A stretch of DNA of 64,000 bases from CAVTGO01 sp963734275 (GTDB lineage: Bacteria > Actinomycetota > UBA4738 > HRBIN12): contig CAVTGO010000013.1 in NCBI GenBank assembly GCA_963734275.1, forward strand, positions 496,001 to 560,000. Reading direction: 5' to 3'. Shown here piece after piece: positions 51,995-61,935 of the stretch (the first letter of the stretch is position 1; every line of letters starts with the position of its first letter). The notes beneath the pieces were generated by a model. It did no database searches. It saw nothing but the letters and a program-made list of their open reading frames with translations, and had not been told where the DNA came from. The position numbers and the translations under genes were made by a program.

Positions 51995-53389
51995 GTGACG
52001 ATCGAACACCCTCCTTCGGTCGCCGCGGCGCCTGAGATCGATCGCCGTCGCGTCGCGCAGCTGATCGACGAGCAGCGCACGCTGCTCGCTGAGCGCACTC
52101 CGCGCTCGGGCGAGTACTTCGATCGCGCCCGGCGCGTGATGCCGAAGGGCGTGCCCTCCTCCTTCCAGGAGAACGACCCGTGGCCGGTCTACATCGAGCG
52201 CGGCACCGGCGCACAGGTCTGGGACGTGGACGGCAACGAGTACATCGACTTCCACAACGGCTTCGGCGTGATGTGCGTCGGCCACGCGAACCCGCGTGAT
52301 CGCGGACGCGGTCAAGCGGCGCGTCGATCAGGGCACCCACTTCGCCGCCCCGACCGAGGGCTCGATCGGCGTCGCCGAGGAGCTGCACGCGCCGCTTCGG
52401 CCTGCCGCAATGGCGCTTCACCAACTCCGGGCACCGAGTCCACGATGGACGCGATCCACGTCGCGCGCGGCGCCACCGGGCGCGACATGATCCTCAAGAT
52501 CGAGGGGTCCTACCACGGTCACCACGACGCCGTGATGGTCTCGGTCTATCCCCCACTCGAGGAGCTCGGCGACCGCGATGACCCGCGTCAGCGTCCCGTA
52601 CGGCGCGGGCTATCCGAAGGCGATCACCGACCTGACGCGGTCGGTGCCGTTCAACGATGCGCAGGCGCTGGCGCGAGTCCTCGAACGGCTCGAGGGCCAG
52701 GTCGCCGCGCTGATCATGGAGCCGGCGATGATGAACATCAACATCATCCCGCCGGTGCGACGGCTACCTGGAGGACGTACGCCGGCTGACCGCCGAGCAC
52801 GGCGTCGATGCTGGTGTTCGACGAGGTCAAGACCGGCGCGACGATCTCTCCGGGCGGCGCGACCGCAGCGCTTCGGCGTGACAGCCGGACATGATCACGC
52901 TCGCGAAGGCCACCTGCGGCGGCCTGCCCGGCGGCGCGATCGGGATGACGGAGGAGCTGGCCGCGCGTGGTCGCCGACGGCACCGTGCACCAGTACGGCA
53001 CGTTCAACGGCAACCCCCTCGTGATGGCGGCCGCCGCAGGCGACCCTCACCGAGGTGCTCGTGCCCGAGGCATACGAGCAGCTCGAGCGCACGAACGAGC
53101 AGCTCCTGCGCCGGATGCGACGAGATCATCGAGCGTTACGGCCTTCCCTGCTACACAGAGGGCTCGGTGCGAAGGGTTGCGTGGTGTTCTCGTCGGAGCC
53201 GCTGCGCGAGTACCGGGACTACCTAACGAAGGTTGACGACGACCTCTCGACGCTGGCCTGGCTGGTAGCACATGAACCACGGCATCTTCATGACGCCCGG
53301 CGTCGAGGAGGAATGGACGCTGTCGCTGGCGCATACCGATGAAGCACGTGCAGCGCTACCTGGACGCCTTCGAGACGTTCGCCGGCTGA
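51995..53389 (+). CDS. Class III aminotransferase, glutamate-1-semialdehyde aminomutase-like, many frameshifts
   Basis: PLP enzyme of about 455 residues. Blocks in order: RVMPKGVPSSFQENDPWPVY, VWDVDGNEYIDFHNGFGVMC, FTNSGTESTMDAIHVARGAT (cofactor-binding), KIEGSYHGHHDAVMVSVYPP, LIMEPAMMN, MLVFDEVKT (Asp to pyridine nitrogen), ITLAKATCGGLPGGAIGM (Schiff-base Lys) and YGTFNGNPLVMAAA. They lie in all three frames: I count about 13 single-base insertions and one deletion in 1.4 kb, so the gene reads as broken but no block is lost. It resembles GSA aminomutase relatives acting outside heme synthesis. Start GTG 51995; stop TGA 53387-53389. Confidence 0.72.
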
Positions 53390-53414
53390 CTCAACGGGTA
53401 ATTCGCCTGGCGAG

Positions 53415-55415
<2,001 letters not shown>

Positions 55416-55417
55416 AG

Positions 55418-56500
55418 ATGCTGAGAGGACTCGCCCGTGAGGCGATGCAGCAGAGGTTCGCCTCGCTTCACGAGTCCGAGTCGGTCGAAGCGGCGCTCGA
55501 CAAGCTCGATAAGACCGCGGGCGGGCAGGGATACGTGATCGGCGACGGCAACCGGTGGATCGGCGTTGTCCGCCGCGAGGAGGTCGCGGCAGCCGGGGAC
55601 GGAGTCCCGATCGGCGCCCTTGCGTCGCCTGAGGGATCGATCCCGCCGAGCGAACCGCTGGCGGCCGCACTGAAAACGATGGCGACGCGCCGCCTCAGAG
55701 GGCTTCCGGTAGTCGAAGCTGGACTGCTCGTCGGTGTCTTGTGGCGCGAGCAGGCTGAGCGCTTCCTGTCGCTGGCAGACCGGCTCGACTTTCCGGTGAG
55801 CAAACTCGTGGACGAGATTTCCCCGCACGACGAGATGTTCCCGGGAAACCTCTCCGTCTATCTGCGTACGGGGGCGTCTGGGCTCGAGTGCATCCGACGC
55901 GCGTTGGCGCTGGCCGAATCTTCCCGGCCGAAGAGAATCCTCGATTTCGGCTGCGGTCATGGGCGGGTGTTGAGATTCGTGAAAGCCGCCTTTCCGGAAT
56001 CGAAGCTGACCGCCTGCGACATCGAATCTTCCGCCGTCGAGTTCTGCGCGAACGTGCTCGGGGCGATCCCCGTGAAATCCAGCGCCCGGCTCTCCGACGT
56101 GCGTTTCGATACTCAATTCGACCTGATCTGGAGCGGGTCACTTCTCACTCACGTTGACGAAAGCACCTGGCGGGAGGCGCTCGATCTCTTCGGTTCACTG
56201 CTCGATGAGTCCGGAGTGCTGGCATTCTCGACCGCGGGGCCCTGGTGCGCCGAGAACCTGAGCAACGGGCGGGTGAACTACGGGCTGCACCCAAGTGCTG
56301 TCGCGTCATTGCTCGATCAGTATCGACGCGCCGGTTTCGGGTACGTGGACTACGCACAAGAGCGTGGATACGGCATCAGCCTCTCGTCGTCCGCGTGGAC
56401 GACGCGGATGGTCGAATCTCAGCCCGGCCTCAAAATGCTCGGCTATGACGAGCGCGCGTTCGATGCGCACCAGGACATAGTCGTCGCGGGATCGGCCTAG
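55418..56500 (+). CDS. CBS domain pair fused to a SAM-dependent methyltransferase
   Basis: 360 residues. Residues 1-130 form two CBS motifs: VEAALDKLDKTAGGQGYVIG with GNRWIGVVRREE, and LAAALKTMATRRLRGLPVVE with GLLVGVLWREQAERF. From about 140 a class I methyltransferase domain begins: VDEISPHDEMF, ILDFGCGHGRVLRFVKAAFP (SAM loop), LTACDIESSAVEFC, FDLIWSGSLLTHVD, and YDERAFDAHQDIVV. The methyltransferase half is a paralogue of the protein at 51.2-51.9 kb. CBS pairs normally bind adenine nucleotides or SAM and regulate attached enzymes, so allosteric control is a fair inference. ATG 55418; the stop shares CTAG with the convergent GNAT gene. Confidence 0.85.
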   Translation: MLRGLAREAMQQRFASLHESESVEAALDKLDKTAGGQGYVIGDGNRWIGVVRREEVAAAGDGVPIGALASPEGSIPPSEPLAAALKTMATRRLRGLPVVEAGLLVGVLWREQAERFLSLADRLDFPVSKLVDEISPHDEMFPGNLSVYLRTGASGLECIRRALALAESSRPKRILDFGCGHGRVLRFVKAAFPESKLTACDIESSAVEFCANVLGAIPVKSSARLSDVRFDTQFDLIWSGSLLTHVDESTWREALDLFGSLLDESGVLAFSTAGPWCAENLSNGRVNYGLHPSAVASLLDQYRRAGFGYVDYAQERGYGISLSSSAWTTRMVESQPGLKMLGYDERAFDAHQDIVVAGSA

Positions 56501-56997
56501 AGCCAGCGTCCCGCGGAGCTCCGGCGCTCCATCACCACCACATCGCGCCAGCGGCCTTCACGTTGGCCGATCCGCTCGCGGACGCCGACGATCCTGAAGC
56601 CGAGCGACTCGCACAGCTCGATGCTCGCGCGGTTCTCCGGAAAGATCCACAGCTCCACGGTCCAGATGCCTGCGGCCTCGGCCGCCTCGATCATCGCCTG
56701 AGCGAGCGTTCGCCCCACTCCCTGGCCGCGGACGTCCTCGCGCACGTACATGCTGCCCTCGGCGACCCCTCGGTACGCGCTCTTGCGCTGCACGGAACTG
56801 AGTGCCGCCCAGGCGACGACCTCCCCCCTCCCGTCACGCGCGACCAGGCGGCAGGCGTCCAGGTGCCCGGCATCCCAGCGCTCCCAGTCCGGCACGTCCG
56901 TGTCGAAGGTGGCATCACCCGTGGCGATGCCCTGCCGGTAGATCTCACGCACGCCCGGCCAGTCGCCGGCTCGCATCGGCTCGATCTCGAGGTCCAT
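56497..56997 (-). CDS. GNAT-family N-acetyltransferase (phosphinothricin acetyltransferase-like)
   Basis: 166 residues. The acetyl-CoA loop is RGQGVGRTLAQAMIEAAEAA in the Q/RxxGxG/A form; upstream are MRAGDWPGVREIYRQGIATG and TFDTDVPDWERWDAGH, and downstream WTVELWIFPENRASIELCES with LGFRIVGVRERIGQREGRW. The N-terminal DATFDT-type and C-terminal patterns are those of Pat/Bar-like enzymes that acetylate amino acids or analogues such as methionine sulfone. An extension to 57090 is in frame but lacks GNAT features. Convergent with the CBS-methyltransferase, sharing CTAG. Confidence 0.83.
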   Translation of the reverse strand: MDLEIEPMRAGDWPGVREIYRQGIATGDATFDTDVPDWERWDAGHLDACRLVARDGRGEVVAWAALSSVQRKSAYRGVAEGSMYVREDVRGQGVGRTLAQAMIEAAEAAGIWTVELWIFPENRASIELCESLGFRIVGVRERIGQREGRWRDVVVMERRSSAGRWL

Positions 56998-57092
56998 CGG
57001 AATCCGGAGCTTCTCAGGGCCGTGACCGGGCTGCATCGGCCCTGCGGCCAAGGATTCGGCCCGCTTTGCGGCCCACGTGTATAAGACCACAG

Positions 57093-57941
57093 ATGAGCGC
57101 TCCCACTTTCGACCAGCCGGCCGCGGCGGCTGGAACGCTCACGCTCGGAGACGCGCTCGTCCGCAGGATCGGCTTCGGCGCGCGCTGGGTGACCGTGCAC
57201 GACCCCGAGTCCGGCCGCGATCTGTTGCGCAGAGCACTCGAGCTGGGGGTCAACCTGATCGACACGGCAGACGTCTACGGTGGCGAAAACGCCAGCGAGC
57301 GGATGATCGCGGACGCGCTGTATCCCTATCCCGCCGATCTGATGATCGCGACCAAGGGCGGCCAGACGAGCGTGGACGGACAACCGGTGCCGGACTGCCG
57401 CCCCGAGTATCTGAGACAGGCCTGCGAACGAAGCCTACGTGCGCTGCGGGTCGACACGATCGACCTGTACCAGCTGCACAACCCTGACCCGAACGTGCCG
57501 CTGGAGGAATCGCTCGGAGCGCTGGTCGATCTGCGCGACGAGGGCAAGATCCGCCTGATCGGGATCTCGAACTCGTTTCGAGAGCAGCTCGACCGCGCGC
57601 TCGAGATGGCGCCGATCGTGTCGGTGCAGAATCAGTACAGCGTCGAAAGCCGCCAATCCGATCCCGAGGTGGACGTCTGCGCCCGCCGTGGAATCGCGTA
57701 CATGCCGTGGGGACCGATCCTGATGGGAGACCTGGCGCGCGTGCCCGTGCTCGAGCAGGTGGCCGCCGAACACGGCGTCACGCCGGCGCAGGTTGCAATC
57801 GCCTGGCTACTGGACCGCTCGCCGGCAATGCTCCCGATTCCGGGCACGTCGTCGATCGAGCACCTGGACGAAAACGTCCAGGCTGCCGGCCTGCGCTTGA
57901 GCGACGATGCGCTCGCGCGCCTCACCGCTGCCGGCGCCTGA
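57093..57941 (+). CDS. Aldo/keto reductase
   Basis: 282-residue NADPH-dependent TIM-barrel reductase. The catalytic tetrad is visible: Asp and Tyr in LIDTADVYGGENAS, Lys in MIATKGG, His in DLYQLHNPDP. The cofactor segment reads LPIPGTSSIEHLDENVQAAG. The PVPDCRPEYLRQACERSLRA stretch is typical. The first 20 residues are Ala-rich. It is divergent from the GNAT gene, 95 bases between the start codons, and converges on glnA with only 3 bases between stops. Substrate unknown. Frame intact. Confidence 0.9.
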   Translation: MSAPTFDQPAAAAGTLTLGDALVRRIGFGARWVTVHDPESGRDLLRRALELGVNLIDTADVYGGENASERMIADALYPYPADLMIATKGGQTSVDGQPVPDCRPEYLRQACERSLRALRVDTIDLYQLHNPDPNVPLEESLGALVDLRDEGKIRLIGISNSFREQLDRALEMAPIVSVQNQYSVESRQSDPEVDVCARRGIAYMPWGPILMGDLARVPVLEQVAAEHGVTPAQVAIAWLLDRSPAMLPIPGTSSIEHLDENVQAAGLRLSDDALARLTAAGA

Positions 57942-57944
57942 CTG

Positions 57945-59297
57945 CTACAGGATCGGCAGGTACTGGTCCAGCTCCCACTGCGAGAGCTGCGTCCGGTAGT
58001 CCTCCCACTCCTGGCGCTTGATCTCCACGAAGCGCGTGAACACGTGCTCGCCGAGCGTCTTCAGGATCAACTCGGACTCGGCCGCGATCTCGATCGCCTC
58101 GCCGAGCGTTTCCGGCAGCTGCTCGATCCCGAGCCTCTTCCGCTCGTCCGGCGAGAGGTGGTAGAGGTTGCGCTCCATCGGCTCGGGCAGCTCGTAGCCC
58201 TTCTCGATCCCCTCGAGTCCCGCCTGCAGCAGACCAGCGAAGCAGAGGTAGGGATTGCAGGACGGATCGGGGCTGCGGATCTCACAGCGGGTGGCCTGCT
58301 CCTTGCCGGGGTGGTACAGCGGCACCCGGATCAGGGCCGAGCGGTTGCGGCGCGACCAGGCCACGTAGACCGGCGCCTCGTAACCGGGCACGAGCCGCTT
58401 GTAGGAGTTCACCCACTGGGCGAAGAGCGCCGAGATCTCGCGCGCGTGCTTGAGCTGGCCGGCGATGAACGACTTCGCCACGTCAGACAGGAAGAACTGG
58501 TCGTTCTCGTCGTAGAAGGCGTTGCTGCCTTCCTTGAACAGGGATTGGTGCACGTGCATCCCCGAGCCGTTCTCGCCGTACAGCGGCTTCGGCATGAAGG
58601 TCGCGTAGAAGCCGTACTTCATCGCGTATTCCTTGACCGTGATGCGGTAGGTCATGCAGTCGTCCGCCATCTTCAGCGCGTCCGCGAACCGCATGTCGAC
58701 CTCGTGCTGCGACGGCCCGACCTCGTGGTGCGAGTACTCGACGTGGATCCCGAGCTGCTCCAGTGCGAGCACCGTCTCCCGGCGCAGGTCCGAGCCCGCG
58801 TCGAGCGTGGTGAGGTCGAAGTAGCCGCCCTTGTCGAGCACCTCGGGCGGGCCGGTCGAGGCGTCTGCCGAGCGGAAGTAGAAGTACTCGAGCTCGGGGC
58901 CGACGAAGAACTGGTCGAACCCCATCGACCGCATCCTCTCGAGCGAGCGCCGCAGCACCCACCGCGGGTCGCCCTCGTAGGGCTCCCCGCCGGGCACCTG
59001 GACGTCGCAGAACATGCGCCCGGTGGCCTTGTCCTCGGGCCGCCAGGGAAGGATGTGGAAGGTCGCCGGGTCGGGCATCGCGATCATGTCGGACTCCTCG
59101 ATCGGGTTGAAGCCCGTGATGGAGGACCCGTCGAAGCCCATGCCGCCCTCGAACGCGTCGTCGAGCTCTTCGGCGTTGATCGAGAAGCTCTTCAGCTGGC
59201 CCAGGATGTCGGTGAACCAGAGGCGGATGAAGCGGACGTCGCGCTCCTTCACGATGCTGATGACGTCCTGCGGAGTCTTCGGCGCGTTGTCTGCCAC
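57945..59297 (-). CDS. glnA: Glutamine synthetase, type I
   Basis: ATP-dependent ammonia assimilation to glutamine. About 450 residues, complete: RFIRLWFTDILGQLKSFSI, GMGFDGSSITGFNPIEESDM, VGPELEYFYF (metal Glu pair), GYFDLTTLD, HHEVGPSQHEVDMRFADAL, FMPKPLYGENGSGMHVHQSL, KRLVPGYEAPVYVAWSRRNR and CEIRSPDPSCNPYL. An NLYHLSP segment lies where the adenylylation Tyr loop occurs in related enzymes, but regulation by adenylylation cannot be inferred from this alone. GTG 59297 has AAGGAG eight bases upstream; TTG 59303 is the longer alternative. Frame intact. Confidence 0.95.
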   Translation of the reverse strand: MADNAPKTPQDVISIVKERDVRFIRLWFTDILGQLKSFSINAEELDDAFEGGMGFDGSSITGFNPIEESDMIAMPDPATFHILPWRPEDKATGRMFCDVQVPGGEPYEGDPRWVLRRSLERMRSMGFDQFFVGPELEYFYFRSADASTGPPEVLDKGGYFDLTTLDAGSDLRRETVLALEQLGIHVEYSHHEVGPSQHEVDMRFADALKMADDCMTYRITVKEYAMKYGFYATFMPKPLYGENGSGMHVHQSLFKEGSNAFYDENDQFFLSDVAKSFIAGQLKHAREISALFAQWVNSYKRLVPGYEAPVYVAWSRRNRSALIRVPLYHPGKEQATRCEIRSPDPSCNPYLCFAGLLQAGLEGIEKGYELPEPMERNLYHLSPDERKRLGIEQLPETLGEAIEIAAESELILKTLGEHVFTRFVEIKRQEWEDYRTQLSQWELDQYLPIL

Positions 59298-59372
59298 GGC
59301 CAATACTCCTTCGCTCGAGGGACGGCGGAGCGCCTTACCCTAGCGAGAGCGCGGCCTGGACCTAGTGGTCGC

Positions 59373-59770
59373 TCAGTACTGCAGCCACTCGCGCGCCCAC
59401 GAGCGGATCGCCCTCATGGCGGGCTCGAGCGCTCGGCCCTTGGGCGTCAGCTCGTACTCGACCCGCACGGGCGCTTCCTCGTAGACATCGCGCGCCACGA
59501 TGCCGCATGCTTCGAGCTCCTTGAGGCGCATCGAGAGCAGCCGGTCGGAGATCTGCGGGATCGCCTGGCTGATCTCGGAGAATCGCATCGGCCCGCCGAG
59601 CAGCGACGTGCACGATCGCGCCCGTCCAGCGCTTGCCGAGCAGCTCGACCGCCTCGTGGTAGTACGGACATACACCCGCCGCGACGGTCGCGGCGGCCTG
59701 CCGGGGTTCCTGCTCGGTGTCGTTGGAGAGGTGCGACTTCCGCTGACGCTGTCGACGCGGTGCCCGCCAC
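59373..59770 (-). CDS. HxlR-family transcriptional regulator, frameshifted
   Basis: About 130 residues. The N-terminal part reads ATVAAGVCPYYHEAVELLGK with RWTGAIVHVL (the HxlR start with its redox-sensitive Cys before Pro), and the rest, one frame over, is GGPMRFSEISQAIPQISDRL with LSMRLKELEACGIVARDVYE, APVRVEYELTPKGRAL. Breaks near 59,610 and 59,722 are single bases. GTG 59770 comes three bases after the stop of the carboxymuconolactone decarboxylase gene, so the two form an operon. HxlR proteins respond to electrophiles or oxidation through a conserved N-terminal Cys, which fits the partner gene. Confidence 0.78.
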
Positions 59771-59773
59771 TGG

Positions 59774-60343
59774 CTAAGCAGCTTTCTTGAGCGGCTTGAC
59801 CTCGCGCGAGGTGCCCTCGAGCGGGATCTCGCCGGCAAGCGTGACCAGCGCGGAGAAGTCGGCGAGCGCGACGTGACCGAGCGCCTCGAGGATCTGCTCG
59901 TCGGTCCAGCCCTGCTCGCGGGCCTCCTCGTGGAGGTGGACCGGCACACGCGCCGCGGTTCTCGAGCAGCGCTCGAGGTAGCGCAGCAGCGCCTGGCTCC
60001 TTCTCGTCGCGCGACGTGAACTGGCGGGCGAGGTCGATCTCGTCCAGGCTCAGCCCAACGGCTGCGCGCCGGCACGTGCGTGCACGGCGACGTCGTACTC
60101 GGAGCCGCGGTACTCGGCGACCGCGAGCGCGATGCGCTCCTGGGTCTGCGGGGGCAGCGTGCCCCGGCGCAGCTCGGAGCGCATCCGGGCGTAGCCGCGC
60201 AGCGCGGCCGGCGACCCGGCCAGCACGCCGACGAAGTTGTTGAGCTTGCCGCTGCCGGACAGCGCACCCTTGAGGATCGGCGCGCTCTCGGGCGGGGCGG
60301 TCAGCTCGTCGTGAATGTCGAATCTGCTGATCTTGGGAGGCAT
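59774..60343 (-). CDS. Carboxymuconolactone decarboxylase/AhpD-like protein, frameshifted
   Basis: About 185 residues. The N-terminal half is intact: APILKGALSGSGKLNNFVGV, RMRSELRRGTLPPQTQERIA and LAVAEYRGSEYDVAVHARAG. In AhpD proteins this last block is ExxxCxxC-x2-H; here both cysteines are replaced, so peroxidase activity of the AhpD type is unlikely. After breaks near 60,053 and 59,985 the sequence continues as SLDEIDLARQFTSRDEKE, VPVHLHEEAREQGWTDEQIL and EALGHVALADFSALVTLAGE. It is the first gene of the operon with hxlR; its ATG follows an AT-rich leader with TTAG repeats. Confidence 0.72.
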
Positions 60344-60349
60344 CGCTTT

Positions 60350-60415
60350 ACTTTCGGCTCCAAGCTAACCAAACGGCGTATTCCTTACGAAGGGTTAGTT
60401 AGTTTACAAAATAGG
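60350..60415 (-). promoter_or_regulatory. AT-rich leader with inverted TAAC/GTTA elements before the CMD-hxlR operon
   Basis: Within 65 bases there is a clear drop in GC. CTAACC (60365-60370) and GGTTAG (60393-60398) form a perfect inverted repeat 22 bases apart, and GTTAGTTAGTTTAC (60394-60407) holds tandem half-sites. Reading the minus strand, this precedes the ATG of the decarboxylase-like gene, so it is a candidate promoter with a binding site for the HxlR protein encoded downstream. No exact -35/-10 boxes can be fixed. Confidence 0.4.
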
Positions 60416-60533
60416 TCCGCTGGCGCAAGTTTCCTCGCTGCGTCCAACGATCCTGCGGACGCGGACGCGCTTTGGATCACGTTTGGAACAGACCGCATGG
60501 CCCGAAAAGAGCCGCGCGGGCGCGCGGGGAGGC

Positions 60534-61245
60534 TCAGTGCACGGAGCGCAGCGCGCCCGTGGAGCGGAACGCCGAGCCGCTTGGCGGCGGCCGCCGTGAG
60601 GTCCCAGGCGACGCCGCTGCCGGAACGGCCCGCGGTCGATCACGGGGACCGTCACGAAGCGCCCGCCGCGGTAGAAGGTCACACGGGTGCCGCACGGCAG
60701 CGTGCGGTGCGCGACCCCCAGCGTCGCGCGGCCAAGGCGCTTGCCGCACGCAGTGCGGTTGCCGTAGAGGCCCGGCCCGTACCAGGTCGCCTTCCGGATC
60801 CGCATCAGCGCCACAGCGCCGGCCGAGTCTGCGGCCCGACGACGCCGTCGACCGCCAGCCCGGCGTCGCGCTGGAAGCGCCTCACTGATTGCTCGGTGGG
60901 CTCGTCGAAGGTGCCGTGCGGCACCAGGGGCCCGTAATCCTTCGCGCCCAGGATCTGCTGGAGCGTTCTGACGTCCGCGCCCACGGCCCCTCTGCTGAGG
61001 ACGCGTTCTCCCAGCTCGGGGGCCGGCACGCCCACTGGAGTCGGGGCGATCACGGGCGGCGTGTCCGCGCCTCCGGTCTCGCCTTCGGAGGTGCCTGCGG
61101 CCAGCAGGATCAGGAGGATCCCGAGCAGGAATGCCCAGGCGGCGACGCGGTCGGGGCGCGGTCCGGACTGCTGGCGCTTGGATTGCGGTCTGCGGCGCTC
61201 GCTCTGAGCGGGCGCACGGCGACGCTCGAGGCGTCTATCCGACAC
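60534..61245 (-). CDS. Membrane-anchored PG-binding/RlpA (double-psi barrel) cell-wall protein, split by frameshifts
   Basis: From GTG 61245 the protein has a basic cytoplasmic N-terminus (about 34 residues), one membrane helix (VAAWAFLLGILLILLAAG), a Pro/Thr spacer and a PG_binding_1 module (ADVRTLQQILGAKDYGPLVP, VRRFQRDAGLAVDGVVGPQT). That frame stops at 60805, but a TGATG overlap leads into KATWYGPGLYGNRTACGKRL, TLPCGTRVTFYRGGRFVTVP and VIDRGPF, an RlpA/expansin-like double-psi barrel; a later break near 60,640 continues as VAWDLTAAAAKRLGVPL. The barrel has no export signal of its own, so the two parts are probably one protein. A c-di-AMP riboswitch precedes it. Confidence 0.72.
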
Positions 61246-61260
61246 GTTCCTCTCTTTCTG

Positions 61261-61435
61261 GCGCTTACGGGGTTAGCTGACGGGCTCGCGCTGAAAGAGC
61301 TGCGCTACGCCGCTTGCGTCATGGCTCGCGGCGATTCGCCCCTTGCGGCCGGCTGGATGACTGCTCCTGCCGTCCGCATTGGTTCCCCCGCTCTCCGGGT
61401 GCGCCTGTGGCGCTCACACGGAGACTCAGCGGTCA
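61261..61435 (-). promoter_or_regulatory. c-di-AMP riboswitch (ydaO/yuaA class) upstream of the PG-binding/RlpA gene
   Basis: On the minus strand the leader contains the class core in order: CUCCG...CGGAG helix (about 61,420-61,390), then GCGGGGGAACCAAUGCGG (near 61,375-61,390), GGGGCGAAUCGCC, GGCGUAG, and the 3' core CCCGUCAGCUAACCCCGUAA (61265-61284) followed by GCGCC, which can pair with the 5' CGCU. This matches the ydaO/yuaA motif, in particular GGGGGA-ACCAAU and GUCAGCUAACC-CGUA. The riboswitch ends about 15 bases before the GTG of the cell-wall gene. In actinobacteria this class usually controls cell-wall hydrolases. Confidence 0.88.
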
Positions 61436-61565
61436 GGTCTGTGTTGGCGGATCCTTTCGTATGAATTCGTGTTGCTGCGTAGAAGCAGGAATTTCGAGTC
61501 CCACTTCGAAGCGCGAGACTCTAGCAAAGACTCGACAGAAAGTTAGTTCTAACTAGCTGCCGGCG

Positions 61566-61907
61566 TCAGCGGGCATCCAGCTTGGACTGCTCCTCGGCGG
61601 TGCGCTCGGCCCAGGGACCGCCTCCAGCCGCCCGTCGGGGATCGGCTCGCCGCTCTCGACCGAGATGCCGTAGGTCCCTCCTCGACCCGCTGCTCGGCGC
61701 GCTCGATCGCGGCCAGCTCCTGCTCCAGCCGGTCGATCATCGACTGGTCGCGCTCGTTCTCGAACAGCTCGGAGCCGCGTCGGCGGTGTGCTGGTCGATA
61801 TTGGACAGCTCGCCGTCGCCCCCGGTCGGAGCGGAGCGAGGCCAGCTCCTGCTCGATGCGCTCGCGCTCGCGGTCGCAGCAGCTCTCTTGGCTCGCTGGG
61901 CGTCCAT
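61566..61907 (-). CDS. TraR/DksA-like protein with a degenerate zinc finger, frameshifted
   Basis: About 115 residues. Pieces read MDAQRAKRA, then an acidic coiled-coil region (ELSNIDQHTAD, SELFENERDQSMIDRLEQEL with AAIERAEQRVEEG), then GISVESGEPIPDGRLEAVP and AERTAEEQSKLDAR, in shifting frames. The end matches the DksA/TraR finger, where the family motif is YGICEVCGEPIP, but the cysteines are replaced by Ser and others, so zinc binding is unlikely. Single-base breaks lie near 61,675, 61,780 and 61,860. It follows aconitase on the same strand by about 28 bases. Confidence 0.65.
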
Positions 61908-61935
61908 GTCAGGGCCTGGCAACGGGCCGTACTTA

